From contig NZ_WRPK01000012.1 of assembly GCF_009755815.1 (NCBI RefSeq), positions 159,784-223,783 on the forward strand: DNA of 64,000 nucleotides, in the 5' to 3' direction. The translations under genes and the position numbers were made by a program. The stretch is from Flavisphingomonas formosensis. Lineage in GTDB: Bacteria > Pseudomonadota > Alphaproteobacteria > Sphingomonadales > Sphingomonadaceae. This document shows, piece by piece, positions 1 to 11,590 of this stretch. Numbering within the stretch: position 1 is the first letter of the stretch; every line of letters starts with the position of its first letter. Below the pieces are notes generated by a model. It saw only the letters and a program-made list of their open reading frames with translations. It was not told the origin of the DNA and did no database searches.

Positions 1-1505
1 ATGAGGGAGGTCTCAAGACGCTGTCCAACGGCATCGTCTACACCGCTGGCTATCAGTCGCATGCGGCGACAGAGACCTGCCCCGGCCACTCGACCATCCT
101 CACCGGCCGCCATCCTTCGGCCACTGGCATCGCGGCCAACAGCTGGTATGACGCCCCGACCGGATCCAACGTCTATTGTGTCGGCATTTCGGGCACCTCC
201 GATCCGGACGCCCGCGGCCCCCAGAATCTGCGCGTGCCGACCCTCGGCGAATGGATGAAGCAGGCCCAGCCCGCATCGCGCGTGATCGCTGTTTCCGGCA
301 AGGACCGCGCCGCGATCACCATGGCAGGGCATGATCCGGACGCAGTCTACTGGTGGAAGGATGGCACCGGCTTCATCACCTCGCACTATGCCGGCCCGGC
401 GACGCCCGAAGTGCTGAAACCCGCCCGGACCTTCAATACCATGCTCGCCGCATCCTGGCAGAAAGCCCCGCCGGCGCTGTGGCCGCGCCCCTCCGCCACC
501 TGCGCCGCGCTGCAAAAGCCCTATCGCTTCGGCAAGATCGACCTGCCGGGTACCGTGCCGTCGAGCGCCGCGGCGGAACAGGGAGCGGACTATGCGAAGA
601 CGACCATGTTCCAGGATCAGCTCCGCGCCTCGCCCTATTTCGATCAGCTGGCGCTCGATTTCGCGACGAAGCTGATCGCGCTCCACAAGCTCGGCCATGG
701 CAGCGCCACCGACCTGCTGGCCGTCAGCCTGTCGGCGACCGATTATATCGGCCATCGCTACGGCAACGGCGGCGCAGAGATGTGCGTACAGATGGCCGCG
801 CTCGACCAGGCGCTCGGCGGCTTCCTCGACACGCTCAAGGCTCTCGACGTTCCCGTCCTCGTCGTGCTCACCGCCGATCATGGCGCGATGGATGCAGCCG
901 AACGCGCGGCCGACCACGGCCAGACCGCCAAGCGGATCAACGGCAAGAAGCTGATCGACGAGCTCAACGGGGCACTCAATCAGAAATTTTCTCTTGGCTA
1001 TGATCCGATCGTCGGCGATGATCCGCAGCAGCTTTCCATCAACATCCCGGGCGACGACGCCGATTTCCGCGCCAGGCTGACCGAAGCCGCCATCGCTTGG
1101 CTGAAAGCCCGCCCGGAAGTCGCCGCGGCGTTCACCGCGGCCGAGGTCGCCGCCGCGACCACGCCGATTGGAATGGGGCCGGACGAGCTGACGCTGATCC
1201 AGCGCTTCAACGAAAGCTATGTGCCGGGACGAAGCGGCGACATCATGGTCTCGTTGCAAAGCGGAGACTATCCCGGCATTCCGGTCGCGGCCGGCGATAC
1301 CGTGGCTGGCCACGGCTCGCCCTGGGACTATGACCGGCGCGTGCCGATCCTCTTCTGGTGGCCGGGCGTCTCCGCCGACGATCGCAAGATCCCGATCGAG
1401 ACCGTCGACATCGCGCCGACACTGGCCACAGTCATCGGCGTCAAGACAAGCAAGCTGGACGGCAAATGCTTGACGCTTGCCGCTAATATGCCCTGCCCGC
1501 AATAA
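1..1505 (+). CDS. PhoK/PafA-type alkaline phosphatase, 5' end outside window
   Basis: Reading frame 3 is open from the first full codon at position 3 to the TAA at 1503-1505, about 500 residues, so the start lies upstream of the window. It encodes a secreted or periplasmic phosphate monoesterase of the alkaline phosphatase superfamily. The nucleophile motif ETCPGH is at about nt 72-89 (Thr codon 75-77), followed by the AANSWYD Asn motif. The KDR triplet at about nt 300-308 matches the Lys-x-Arg pair that marks PafA/PhoK monoesterases. Metal-ligand motifs follow: SATDYIGH, TADHGAMD and a late VAGHGSP. PhoK is about 560 residues, so roughly 60 N-terminal residues with the signal peptide are missing here. 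The substrate is inferred from family membership. Confidence 0.9.
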   Translation, partial: EGGLKTLSNGIVYTAGYQSHAATETCPGHSTILTGRHPSATGIAANSWYDAPTGSNVYCVGISGTSDPDARGPQNLRVPTLGEWMKQAQPASRVIAVSGKDRAAITMAGHDPDAVYWWKDGTGFITSHYAGPATPEVLKPARTFNTMLAASWQKAPPALWPRPSATCAALQKPYRFGKIDLPGTVPSSAAAEQGADYAKTTMFQDQLRASPYFDQLALDFATKLIALHKLGHGSATDLLAVSLSATDYIGHRYGNGGAEMCVQMAALDQALGGFLDTLKALDVPVLVVLTADHGAMDAAERAADHGQTAKRINGKKLIDELNGALNQKFSLGYDPIVGDDPQQLSINIPGDDADFRARLTEAAIAWLKARPEVAAAFTAAEVAAATTPIGMGPDELTLIQRFNESYVPGRSGDIMVSLQSGDYPGIPVAAGDTVAGHGSPWDYDRRVPILFWWPGVSADDRKIPIETVDIAPTLATVIGVKTSKLDGKCLTLAANMPCPQ

Positions 1506-2024
1506 CCAGATCAATTCGTTTCTCTATCGAAACATATTGTTTCCGATTGGAAAATTGATCAACAAAATACCGTCAGATGCCAAATTATACTTTCGGCGCG
1601 GCGGAAAGTTTTTTGAAGAAACTAATCTGTCGGATATTTAATCAAATCTGACGAAATACACAAAAAATTCACGGAACATTTCGGTCCTTTAGCCACTATG
1701 AAGCCCGGTGCGGCACTGCACCGTGGCTCCTCTGGGTGGTACGGAAGCACAGGTGCAAGTAGAAACAAAAGAGGACGGCGATCATACCCCATCCACGCCG
1801 CGGCATGAGCACGCCAAGCGGCGACGCGGGTTCTCTTCGACCGATGACGACGGTCATGCCCGCAGGCGCGGGTCTCCCTCGCCCACAGACCGATGAGCCA
1901 TATTCCTTTGTCCCATCGTCCCCCGCAGCGAAATCGGCACGAAGAGCCAAGGCATTGATCGGCCGACTCCGTCATTCGCTCGATGGGACCCAAACTCCCT
2001 GTCTCCGGGTTGCGTTATAGAAAG
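1506..2024. other. Intergenic region, AT-rich first half then GC-rich repeat-like half
   Basis: No convincing gene is present in this 519-bp stretch. Positions 1506-1700 are clearly AT-rich compared with both neighbours. Positions 1703-1990 are GC-rich and contain a short palindromic repeat described separately. Small open frames exist on both strands but have no start-site support and no recognisable product. The region presumably holds the promoter of the polysaccharide operon starting at 2025. Confidence 0.6.
1853..1876. repeat. REP-like short palindrome
   Basis: GTCATGCCCGC followed by a four-base loop and GCGGG forms a compact hairpin (arms 1859-1863 and 1868-1872). The GTCAT...CCC core resembles the better-formed palindromes at 10442-10461, so this is probably a diverged member of a chromosomal REP family. 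Confidence 0.45.
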
Positions 2025-3083
2025 ATGGACCAGAAAATGCGCTTCAGCATTCTTCGTAGACCATTATTCATTGTATTGATTCTGATACCTAATGTCCTCT
2101 CTATCCTGTATTTCGGCTTCATCGCTTCACCTTATTATCGATCAACGGCATCTCTTATCGTGATCAATCCGGAAAAGACCGGAGCGAGCATGACCTCACT
2201 TCTTTCTGGTGGATCCAGCGACGGCTCCGAACAAGGCGCTTATATTCTCACCAATCACATTCAATCTTGGGAAGCGTTCAGAAAGGTCGAGCAGCCGCTT
2301 GACCTTGCCCGCAATTTCGCAGCCGGCGATTTCGTCGGCCGCTATGGCGGCCTGCTTTCTTTCTTCCGGAAAGATGACGTTTCTCTTTGGAATTATTACA
2401 AAAAAAGTGTCGACGTCGATGTCGAACAAAAAGGCAGCATTGTGTCGTTGAGTGTCGACGGACATTCCCCCGCCTTCGCTGTCGCCCTTGCCCGAGCGAT
2501 ATTGCACGAATCCATTGCACATATGGACGAGATGAATCGACAGCAGGAGCAGGATTATGTCAGCTCCTCACTCGAGCGACGCATCGAATTGCAGAAAGCG
2601 CTGCAGAACGACGAACGCGACATCGCGAATTATCGTGCGCGGATCGGCAATTACGACCCGAAGGAACTTTATCTTTCCAACTTGTCGCTGCTCAACAGCC
2701 TGACGCTCAAGGAAGCAGATCTCCGTTCCCAATATAATGCGGTGATCAAGGCGACGCCCAACAATCCGGCCGCACAAAATCTGTCCGCGGCGATCGGCTC
2801 GGTGCAGGGTCAAATCGGTGCCACGAAACGCGATTTCGCCGGCATCGCCCGCAACGCGGCCCATTATGAGAATCTGGTCGTGCGCCGAGATAACAACGCC
2901 ACGCTGCTGAACCAGGCAAATCTCGCCGTACAGGAAGCACAAGTGACGGCGATGAAGAACAAATTCTACCTCAACGTCATCAGTCGTCCCTCTGAACCGC
3001 AGACGCCCGAACTGCCGCACCGCCTGCGCTGGATCGGCGGCATCCTGCTGGTGACGCTCATTCTATGGGGACTGCTGCGATGA
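2025..3083 (+). CDS. Capsule/exopolysaccharide export inner-membrane protein (KpsE/BexC/CtrB-like)
   Basis: This 352-residue protein has the architecture of a type-3 polysaccharide co-polymerase: a transmembrane helix at residues 12-32, a large periplasmic region with a coiled-coil-like middle (about 170-320), a Pro-rich PSEPQTPELPHR segment and a second membrane helix at 334-351. The family links the inner-membrane assembly machinery with the outer-membrane OPX pore. The chosen ATG (MDQKM) places the first helix at the usual distance; an upstream ATG at 1983 would add 14 residues. The stop codon overlaps the next gene (ATGA), indicating translational coupling to the OPX lipoprotein. No kpsM/kpsT-like ABC transporter genes are seen nearby. 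Confidence 0.82.
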   Translation: MDQKMRFSILRRPLFIVLILIPNVLSILYFGFIASPYYRSTASLIVINPEKTGASMTSLLSGGSSDGSEQGAYILTNHIQSWEAFRKVEQPLDLARNFAAGDFVGRYGGLLSFFRKDDVSLWNYYKKSVDVDVEQKGSIVSLSVDGHSPAFAVALARAILHESIAHMDEMNRQQEQDYVSSSLERRIELQKALQNDERDIANYRARIGNYDPKELYLSNLSLLNSLTLKEADLRSQYNAVIKATPNNPAAQNLSAAIGSVQGQIGATKRDFAGIARNAAHYENLVVRRDNNATLLNQANLAVQEAQVTAMKNKFYLNVISRPSEPQTPELPHRLRWIGGILLVTLILWGLLR

Positions 3084-4192
3084 TCCGGAGCCCTTTGCCC
3101 ATGCGGTGGGTACTGCTGCCCTTGCTCGCCGCGCTCGGTGGCTGCTCGACCATGCCGAGCGCCGGCCCGTCCGCGGGAAATCTGAAGACGAGCGCCGCAG
3201 TGGACATCGTCAACGTCACGCCGCAAGACGCGCAGACGCTGGCCGCCGAGGCGAATGCGCGCGACAAGGATGCGATCGATCGCGCGCTCGCGTCGCTTAA
3301 GCGCCCCTCCGCCGAACCGACGGACCTGCGCTTCGCGGCGGGCGACACGATCGACGTCACGGTCTGGAGCTTCTCGCCCGCGGCCGCAGCCAGCACGCCA
3401 GGGCCCATGCCACTCGGCAGCTTCACCATCGCTTCCGACGGCACGGTGGCGCTGCCCTATATCGGCCCGATCACGATCGCAGGCCTCAGCCTGCCACAGG
3501 CGCAGACGGCGATCTCCCGCCGCTTCGCGGCCAAGGGCATATTGCAGAGCCCGTCGGCCGTCATCAAGCCGGGGATACTGCCGCACGAGAGCATACTGGT
3601 GACGGGCGCCATCGGCCAGCCCAAGTCGATTCCCTGGAATCCGGCAGGCATCACCCTTGCTCAGGCGATCACCGAGGCGCTAGGCGACGGCAGCGCGCTA
3701 CTCAGCCAAGGCGGCGACATGGCGGATAGCCGCTCGGCGATCCGCCTGTCCCTGCTACGCGACGCTGCGCCGGCAGTCGACGTGCCGATCTCGGTGGCAC
3801 TGGCCGACAATATTCCCCTCCAGCCGCGCGACCGGATCGTTGTGCAGAAGGCCCCCGCGCTGGAAGTGACCGTGCTGGGTGGCGGTGTACAGAAGAACGG
3901 TGTCTACGGCTTCGGCAAGCCGCCGACACTGTCCGGCGTGCTCGCGCAGGCAGCGGGGCTCAACGGCCAGACCGCCAACAACCATGCCGTCTTCGTGCTG
4001 CGCCAGCGCCCGGGGCAACGTCCGGTACTCTATGATTTCGCCTGGAATCGCGCGCAGGGCCTGATCGCTTCGCAGCAGTTCCAGATGCAGGACGCCGATC
4101 TCGTCTATGTCGCGGAGGCACCCATCGTCTCCCTGCAGAAGATCATCAACATCCTGTTCCAGGTGTCGCTGCCGGCACAGGTGCTGAAATAA
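3080..4192 (+). CDS. Outer-membrane polysaccharide export lipoprotein (Wza/KpsD/BexD family, OPX)
   Basis: The 370-residue product starts with a lipoprotein signal ending LAALGGCS, with the lipidated Cys at about residue 22. A polysaccharide export domain follows (DLRFAAGDTIDVTVWSF, then LGSFTIASDGTVALPYIGPI), and then SLBB-like segments. OPX proteins form the periplasm-spanning and outer-membrane channel for capsule or exopolysaccharide. The start at 3080 overlaps the stop of the KpsE-like gene by ATGA; an internal ATG at 3101 is possible but would shorten the signal peptide. The next gene begins only four bases after the stop, so the three genes form one operon. Confidence 0.88.
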   Translation: MIRSPLPMRWVLLPLLAALGGCSTMPSAGPSAGNLKTSAAVDIVNVTPQDAQTLAAEANARDKDAIDRALASLKRPSAEPTDLRFAAGDTIDVTVWSFSPAAAASTPGPMPLGSFTIASDGTVALPYIGPITIAGLSLPQAQTAISRRFAAKGILQSPSAVIKPGILPHESILVTGAIGQPKSIPWNPAGITLAQAITEALGDGSALLSQGGDMADSRSAIRLSLLRDAAPAVDVPISVALADNIPLQPRDRIVVQKAPALEVTVLGGGVQKNGVYGFGKPPTLSGVLAQAAGLNGQTANNHAVFVLRQRPGQRPVLYDFAWNRAQGLIASQQFQMQDADLVYVAEAPIVSLQKIINILFQVSLPAQVLK

Positions 4193-4196
4193 CATC

Positions 4197-6500
4197 ATGA
4201 GCGACTTTGCCGATTATCTGCGCCAATGCGGCCTCGGCGCCGAGGAGGCGAAGCGGCTCGGCAGCAGCATGAATGGCTGGGACGATCTGCACGCCTGGAT
4301 GAGCCGCGACGACCGGTCCCGCATCCAGCCGCAGCCGCGCCGCCGATCGATCGTTCCGCCACCGCTCACCATCTCATGGAAAGCGAACATCCGCGAGGGT
4401 ATGCGTCAGGGCGCGGCGCCGGAGCAGCCAGGACGCGGGTGGAAGGCGGTGGTCGATTATCGCCGCCGCGTCGCCCTGGCGCTCTCGCTGACGATGACCG
4501 GCATCATGCTGACGCTGTCCTATGCGATGCTCAACGCACAGCAGATGCCTGCGCTGACGCTCAAAATCTATCTGCTGATCTACGGCGTGATGACCTTCTT
4601 CCTGGCTTCGACCTTCTTCAAGACGATGCTCGGCACTTGGCACATGCTGCGCGGGCCGGCGGCCAACCCCTGGCATCCGGAGCACAGGGCTTGCGATCCC
4701 CGGCCCGAGGCGCGGGTGGCGATCATCTATCCGGTCTATCATGAGGATGTCGCCCGCGTCGCAGCCGGCATGGCGGCGACGTGGGCCTCGCTCGAGCGGG
4801 CGCATCCCGAACTGGCCGACCATTTCGACATGTTCCTGCTCTCGGACAGCCGCAATCCGGAATATTGGATCGCCGAGCAGGCGGCGATCCACCGCCTCGC
4901 CGAGGCTTTCCCGCATGGCCGCTTCTATTATCGACGACGCAGCATCCGGAGCAATGCCAAGCTAGGCAACGTCTCGGATTTCTGCCGGCGCTGGGGCGGC
5001 GACTATGACTATATGCTGGTGATGGATGCCGACAGCATCATGGACGGCGCCGCGATCGCCACGCTGCTGCGGATGATGGAGGGCAATCCTGAAATCGGCA
5101 TATTGCAGACCAATCCCAAGCCCGTATTGCGCCAAAGCCTGTTCGGCCGGATGCAGCAGTTCGCCGCCCATCTCTATGGCTCGGTTTTCTCCTACAGCCT
5201 GCAGACCATGTTCATGGGCCATGCTTCCTATATCGGCCACAATGCGATGATCCGGATCGCACCGTTCGCCCGCCATTGCATGCTGCCGGAGCTCAGCGGG
5301 CCAGCCCCATGGGGTGGCAAGCCGCTGAGCCACGATATCGTCGAATCGGCGATGATCGCCCGTGCCGGATACGAAGTGTGGTTCCTGCCCGAGATCGATG
5401 GCAGCTATGACGAAATACCCGCCAACATCATCGGCTTCTTCGCCCGCGAGCGGCGCTGGATGCAGGGCAATCTCCAGCATCTGCGCTTCGTCTTCCTGAA
5501 CGGGCTGTCCTCCGTCCATCGCGAGACCTTCATCAACGGGTCGATGGGCTACGCCGCCGGGCCGCTCTGGACGGCCTTCCTGCTCGTATCCGCCTACGGC
5601 ATGATCCATTTCCTGCAGAACGGCTTGATGCTGCTCGGCAACCTCCGCGCACTCGAAATCCCGATGCTGATGCTGCTGCTCTCCTCGCTGGTGATGCTTT
5701 TCCTGCCGCGGGTCATCGCGCTCGGCATCCACATTTCCCGCGATCGGGCGCGGCTGTTCGGCGGCAAGGACAAGCTCGTCTGGTCGATGCTGCTGGAGAC
5801 GCTCTTCTCCTTCTTCTTCTCGCCGATCATGATGATCTATCTCAGCTACTTCATGTGGCTGTGGCTGAAGCGGAAGAGCATCAGCTGGACGACCCAGCAG
5901 CGCGACGACGAGCCGCTCGGCTGGGATGCCTGCATCCGCTATTTCGGCTGGGCAAGCCTGCTCGGCATCGCCTGCTGGGGCCTGCTCTTCTACGAGGTGA
6001 TGCAGATTCCGGACTATCAGGGCGCGCTGCTCCAGCTCGCATCGGACGGCTGGGTGCGTCCGCACGATCTTCTGATCTGGTATTTTCCGATCTTCGGTGG
6101 CTTCGCGGCAAGCATCTGGATCGTCCGTGCCACCAGCCTCACCTATCCGTCGATCCAGGCCCGTCGCCTCTTCACCATTCCCGAGGAGACGATGATGCCT
6201 GAGGTGGTGCGCGAGACGGTGGCCTGGAACGCGCGATTAGCGGCGCTGCTGCCCGACGTCCGCGATCCGGAGGCGGTGAAGCGCTACGCGATCAGCGATC
6301 CCTATTTCTACGTCCGCCATCGCCGCGAAACACGGCCGCGCCCGCAGATCGCCCGGCAGCTCCTGCCCAAAATCCTATCGGGAGCCTTGCTCGAGGAGAA
6401 TGAGCTGATGCTCGCGCTCGGCGAGCGAAGCTGCTTCGACTCGCTTCATGCCCTCAATGCGGACATCGACGAGACCATCGTGCTGAAGGCGGCGGAATAG
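4197..6500 (+). CDS. opgH: Glucan biosynthesis glucosyltransferase H (OpgH/MdoH-like, GT2)
   Basis: This 767-residue membrane glycosyltransferase matches OpgH, which polymerises beta-linked glucose from UDP-glucose at the inner membrane. Two helices lie at about residues 98-155, a cytoplasmic GT2 domain contains the DADS metal motif at about 277 and the acceptor motif RERRWMQGN at about 418, and multiple C-terminal helices follow. The stretch GHASYIGHNAMIR is typical of OpgH. It is the last gene of an operon with PCP and OPX export genes, whereas in enterobacteria opgH pairs with opgG. No opgG is present here, so the product may be exported through the adjacent OPX pore rather than kept in the periplasm; that is inference. 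Confidence 0.9.
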   Translation: MSDFADYLRQCGLGAEEAKRLGSSMNGWDDLHAWMSRDDRSRIQPQPRRRSIVPPPLTISWKANIREGMRQGAAPEQPGRGWKAVVDYRRRVALALSLTMTGIMLTLSYAMLNAQQMPALTLKIYLLIYGVMTFFLASTFFKTMLGTWHMLRGPAANPWHPEHRACDPRPEARVAIIYPVYHEDVARVAAGMAATWASLERAHPELADHFDMFLLSDSRNPEYWIAEQAAIHRLAEAFPHGRFYYRRRSIRSNAKLGNVSDFCRRWGGDYDYMLVMDADSIMDGAAIATLLRMMEGNPEIGILQTNPKPVLRQSLFGRMQQFAAHLYGSVFSYSLQTMFMGHASYIGHNAMIRIAPFARHCMLPELSGPAPWGGKPLSHDIVESAMIARAGYEVWFLPEIDGSYDEIPANIIGFFARERRWMQGNLQHLRFVFLNGLSSVHRETFINGSMGYAAGPLWTAFLLVSAYGMIHFLQNGLMLLGNLRALEIPMLMLLLSSLVMLFLPRVIALGIHISRDRARLFGGKDKLVWSMLLETLFSFFFSPIMMIYLSYFMWLWLKRKSISWTTQQRDDEPLGWDACIRYFGWASLLGIACWGLLFYEVMQIPDYQGALLQLASDGWVRPHDLLIWYFPIFGGFAASIWIVRATSLTYPSIQARRLFTIPEETMMPEVVRETVAWNARLAALLPDVRDPEAVKRYAISDPYFYVRHRRETRPRPQIARQLLPKILSGALLEENELMLALGERSCFDSLHALNADIDETIVLKAAE

Positions 6501-6685
6501 GCCTGAAACGGCCGCGCCGCTTAAAGCAGGACGACATGGATTGAACCTCTGACGTCCTTCCTGCCAAGGCGGGAATCCATAAACTCCAGCATCCCACAAG
6601 ATAAGCGAGTTCAGAGTTTGGATTACCCGCGGTGAGCTGCGTTTGCCGCCTTCGCGCGAATGACGTGGAGTTTATCAACAGGCTG
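6501..6685. other. Intergenic region with diverged palindromic repeat
   Basis: This gap separates the convergent opgH and beta-helix genes. A GCCAAGGCGGGAATCCA segment near 6563-6580 resembles part of a REP-type element, and TGGATT near 6538 can pair with AATCCA near 6575, giving a terminator-like fold. There is no coding signal. Confidence 0.35.
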
Positions 6686-7624
6686 CTAGCGCGTCTCGAA
6701 CGGCGCAATGCCCTTGCCCAGATCGTTGCCCGAGATGCGAAGCGGCTCGTGGCTCCAGTCGGCGACGAAGATCGTCGACCAACCTACGCTCGGCGCCAGC
6801 GACGCGCGATTGCCCTGGATGACGAGGCCAACCGAGCGGTTCTCCCGCGCCTCGGGTGCCACGGTGATGAAGGCGCTGTGATTTTCTTTGTCCGGCCCCT
6901 GGACAAACGTGTTGCGGGTGATCGTGCCGACGCTGCCGCCCGACAGGTCGATCATATAGTTGGTGGTGTGTCCGCGCGTATCGTCGAAGCTGGAATCGCT
7001 GATATCGTTGCGCATCGCCCAGCTCTTTACATAATGGCCGCCCATACCGCGTTCGAAGCGCGAGCGGGTGACCACGAGCGTGCCGTATTTGCCGATATAG
7101 ACGGAGTGGGCGCAGCTGAGACCGCGGTCGCAGCGGCCGAGCCCGCTGAACGTAGACCGGTCGATCCGCACTGTCCCAGTGCGGTCCTCGGCGGTCAAAA
7201 TCCCTTCCTCGCTATCGCGAAACTGGCTGTTCAGGACGGTGAGCGAGCCCTTCTCGAGGCGGATACCCGCGCCATTGCCGTCCGGCACGCGCATGTTGCG
7301 GAAGATGAGCCCATCGACCGCGGATTCGCGACCCCGCAGCACCAGCGCTGCCTTTCCCTCGCAGGTCATGCCGTCGAGGATCACCGTGCCCGGCTGGACC
7401 GCCTGGAAGGCAACCCGCCCGCCCTCCTGGATCGCGCAATCGCGATAGGTGCCGGGCGCGATCAGGATGGTGCCGTCTGCGCCACCGATCGATTTGACGG
7501 CATCGTCGAGCCGCCAGAAGCTCTTGCCGCTTTCCTGCACATGAAAAGGCGCCTCGCCCTGCTGGGCGAAAAGCGGCGCCGCAGCGAGCACCACTGCGGC
7601 AAGGGTTGCGAGTTGGGCCTTCAT
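6686..7624 (-). CDS. Secreted right-handed parallel beta-helix protein
   Basis: The 312-residue product starts with a cleavable signal peptide (MKAQLATLAAVVLAAAPLFA, cleavage near residue 21). The rest shows the periodic pattern of right-handed beta-helix proteins, with repeats such as GAGIRLEKGSLTVLNSQFRD, GTVRIDRSTFSG and GTITRNTFVQG. The opening LDDAVKSIGGADGTILIAPGTYRDC is the usual first coil of this fold, found in pectate lyases, alginate epimerases and other polysaccharide-binding proteins. No catalytic residues can be assigned confidently. It is convergent with the polysaccharide operon and may act on the same polymer, but that rests on position alone. Confidence 0.75.
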   Translation of the reverse strand: MKAQLATLAAVVLAAAPLFAQQGEAPFHVQESGKSFWRLDDAVKSIGGADGTILIAPGTYRDCAIQEGGRVAFQAVQPGTVILDGMTCEGKAALVLRGRESAVDGLIFRNMRVPDGNGAGIRLEKGSLTVLNSQFRDSEEGILTAEDRTGTVRIDRSTFSGLGRCDRGLSCAHSVYIGKYGTLVVTRSRFERGMGGHYVKSWAMRNDISDSSFDDTRGHTTNYMIDLSGGSVGTITRNTFVQGPDKENHSAFITVAPEARENRSVGLVIQGNRASLAPSVGWSTIFVADWSHEPLRISGNDLGKGIAPFETR

Positions 7625-7793
7625 TCACGCCTCCTGCTTCGGCAGAAGCCGGGATGCGGAAGGCCCTGCGGCGAGTCTAGGCTAATAGAAGGTTAACCGT
7701 GCTCGGGTAACCACCTTTCCGCTCCATCATCCCCGCCCTTCGACTTTGCCTAGGATGAACGGCCTGCGGCCAAGCCGGGATGACGGAGGAGGC

Positions 7794-10418
<2,625 letters not shown>

Positions 10419-10528
10419 GTTTCTTCCTGTTTTTCATCGTCATCCCAGCGAAAGCTGGGATCGCTATCGAACGGAGCGTCCGGATCGGCCGAGCCCAGTT
10501 TTCGCTGGGATGCCGATCCGGGCAATCC
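10419..10528. repeat. Inverted pair of REP palindromes between metH1 and metH2
   Basis: ATCCCAGC-GAAA-GCTGGGAT (10442-10461) is a perfect hairpin with a GNRA tetraloop. About 30 bp downstream, CCCAGTTTTCGCTGGGAT (10494-10511) is the same element in inverse orientation with one change. The pair fills the gap between the two halves of split methionine synthase and would be transcribed within the operon, where it could stabilise or attenuate the message. Confidence 0.8.
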
Positions 10529-11590
10529 TCAAGCCGCCAATATCATCGGTTCCAGCCCCGCCAGTATCGCGTGGCCAGCCGGTTTTGCGATGGTGCGCGG
10601 CGCCTGGCCGGCAACCGCATGGCGCATCGCCGCAATGTGGCCCGGCGTGGTGCCGCAGCAGCCACCGACGATATTGATCAGGCCGGTCTCCGCCCATTCC
10701 CGGATGAAGCCGCCCGTCGTCTCCGGCTGCTCGTCATATTGGCCAAGTTCGTTGGGCAGTCCGGCATTGGGATAGACCATCACCAGCGTGTCCGCCTGCG
10801 CCGCGATGGTCGCGACGTGCGGCCGCAGTTGCGGCGCGCCGAACGAGCAGTTCATGCCGATCGTCAGCGGCCGGGCATGGCGCACGCTGGCCCAGAAGCT
10901 CTCGATGGAATGGCCCGAGAGGTTGCGGCCGGACATGTCGGTGACGGTGAAGCTCAGCATGATCGGCACCTCGATGCCACGTGCCTCACCCGCCTCGATG
11001 CAGGCCATGATGCCGGCCTTGGCGTTGAGCGTGTCGAACACCGTCTCGATCAGGATGAAATCGACGCCACCGTCGAGCAGCGCATCGATCTGTTCGCGAT
11101 AGACGTCCTTCAGCTCATCGAAGGTGATCGCCCGGAAGCCGGGATCATTGACGTCGGGCGAAAGCGAGAGCGTCTTGTTGGTCGGCCCGATCGCGCCCGC
11201 CACGAAGCGCGGGCGGCCGTCCTTGGCCTCCCACTCGCCTGCCGCGTCGCGCGCGATCTGGGCGGAGCTGATGTTGATGTCCCGCACCAGATGCTCGAGG
11301 CCGTAATCCGCCTGGCTGATCCGGTTGGCGTTGAAGGTGTTGGTCGAGACGATATCCGATCCCGCATCGAGATAGGCCTCGGTGATCTCCGCGATCACGT
11401 CCGGCCGGGTGAGCGCGAGCAGGTCGTTATTGCCCTTCTGATCGTGCGTGACCTCCAGGGCGCCACGATAGTCGGCCTCCTGAAGGCGATAGCTCTGGAT
11501 CATCGTGCCGAAGGCGCCGTCGGTGAGCAGGATGCGCTGCGCCGCCTGTTCGCGCAGCCGCCGGGCTGCATCGGATGCCGCGATTTTCAT
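10529..11590 (-). CDS. Methionine synthase, homocysteine S-methyltransferase module
   Basis: This 353-residue protein is the homocysteine-binding module of cobalamin-dependent methionine synthase encoded as a separate gene. It begins [14 protein letters not shown], typical of the Pfam S-methyl_trans fold. Zinc ligands are visible in GMNCSFGA (about residue 250) and VGGCCGTTP (about 308-312). The start is the ATG overlapping the metF stop (ATGA at 11587-11590); a longer open frame up to 11719 runs into metF and is rejected. It needs the downstream MetH gene for methyl transfer. Splitting of metH at this point is common in alphaproteobacteria, so it is not a pseudogene. Confidence 0.93.
   Translation of the reverse strand: MKIAASDAARRLREQAAQRILLTDGAFGTMIQSYRLQEADYRGALEVTHDQKGNNDLLALTRPDVIAEITEAYLDAGSDIVSTNTFNANRISQADYGLEHLVRDINISSAQIARDAAGEWEAKDGRPRFVAGAIGPTNKTLSLSPDVNDPGFRAITFDELKDVYREQIDALLDGGVDFILIETVFDTLNAKAGIMACIEAGEARGIEVPIMLSFTVTDMSGRNLSGHSIESFWASVRHARPLTIGMNCSFGAPQLRPHVATIAAQADTLVMVYPNAGLPNELGQYDEQPETTGGFIREWAETGLINIVGGCCGTTPGHIAAMRHAVAGQAPRTIAKPAGHAILAGLEPMILAA

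Noticed and set aside
1622..2020. Several overlapping small frames upstream of the polysaccharide operon
   Set aside because: They lie on both strands in a repeat-bearing intergenic region, with Arg-rich low-complexity products and no start-site support.
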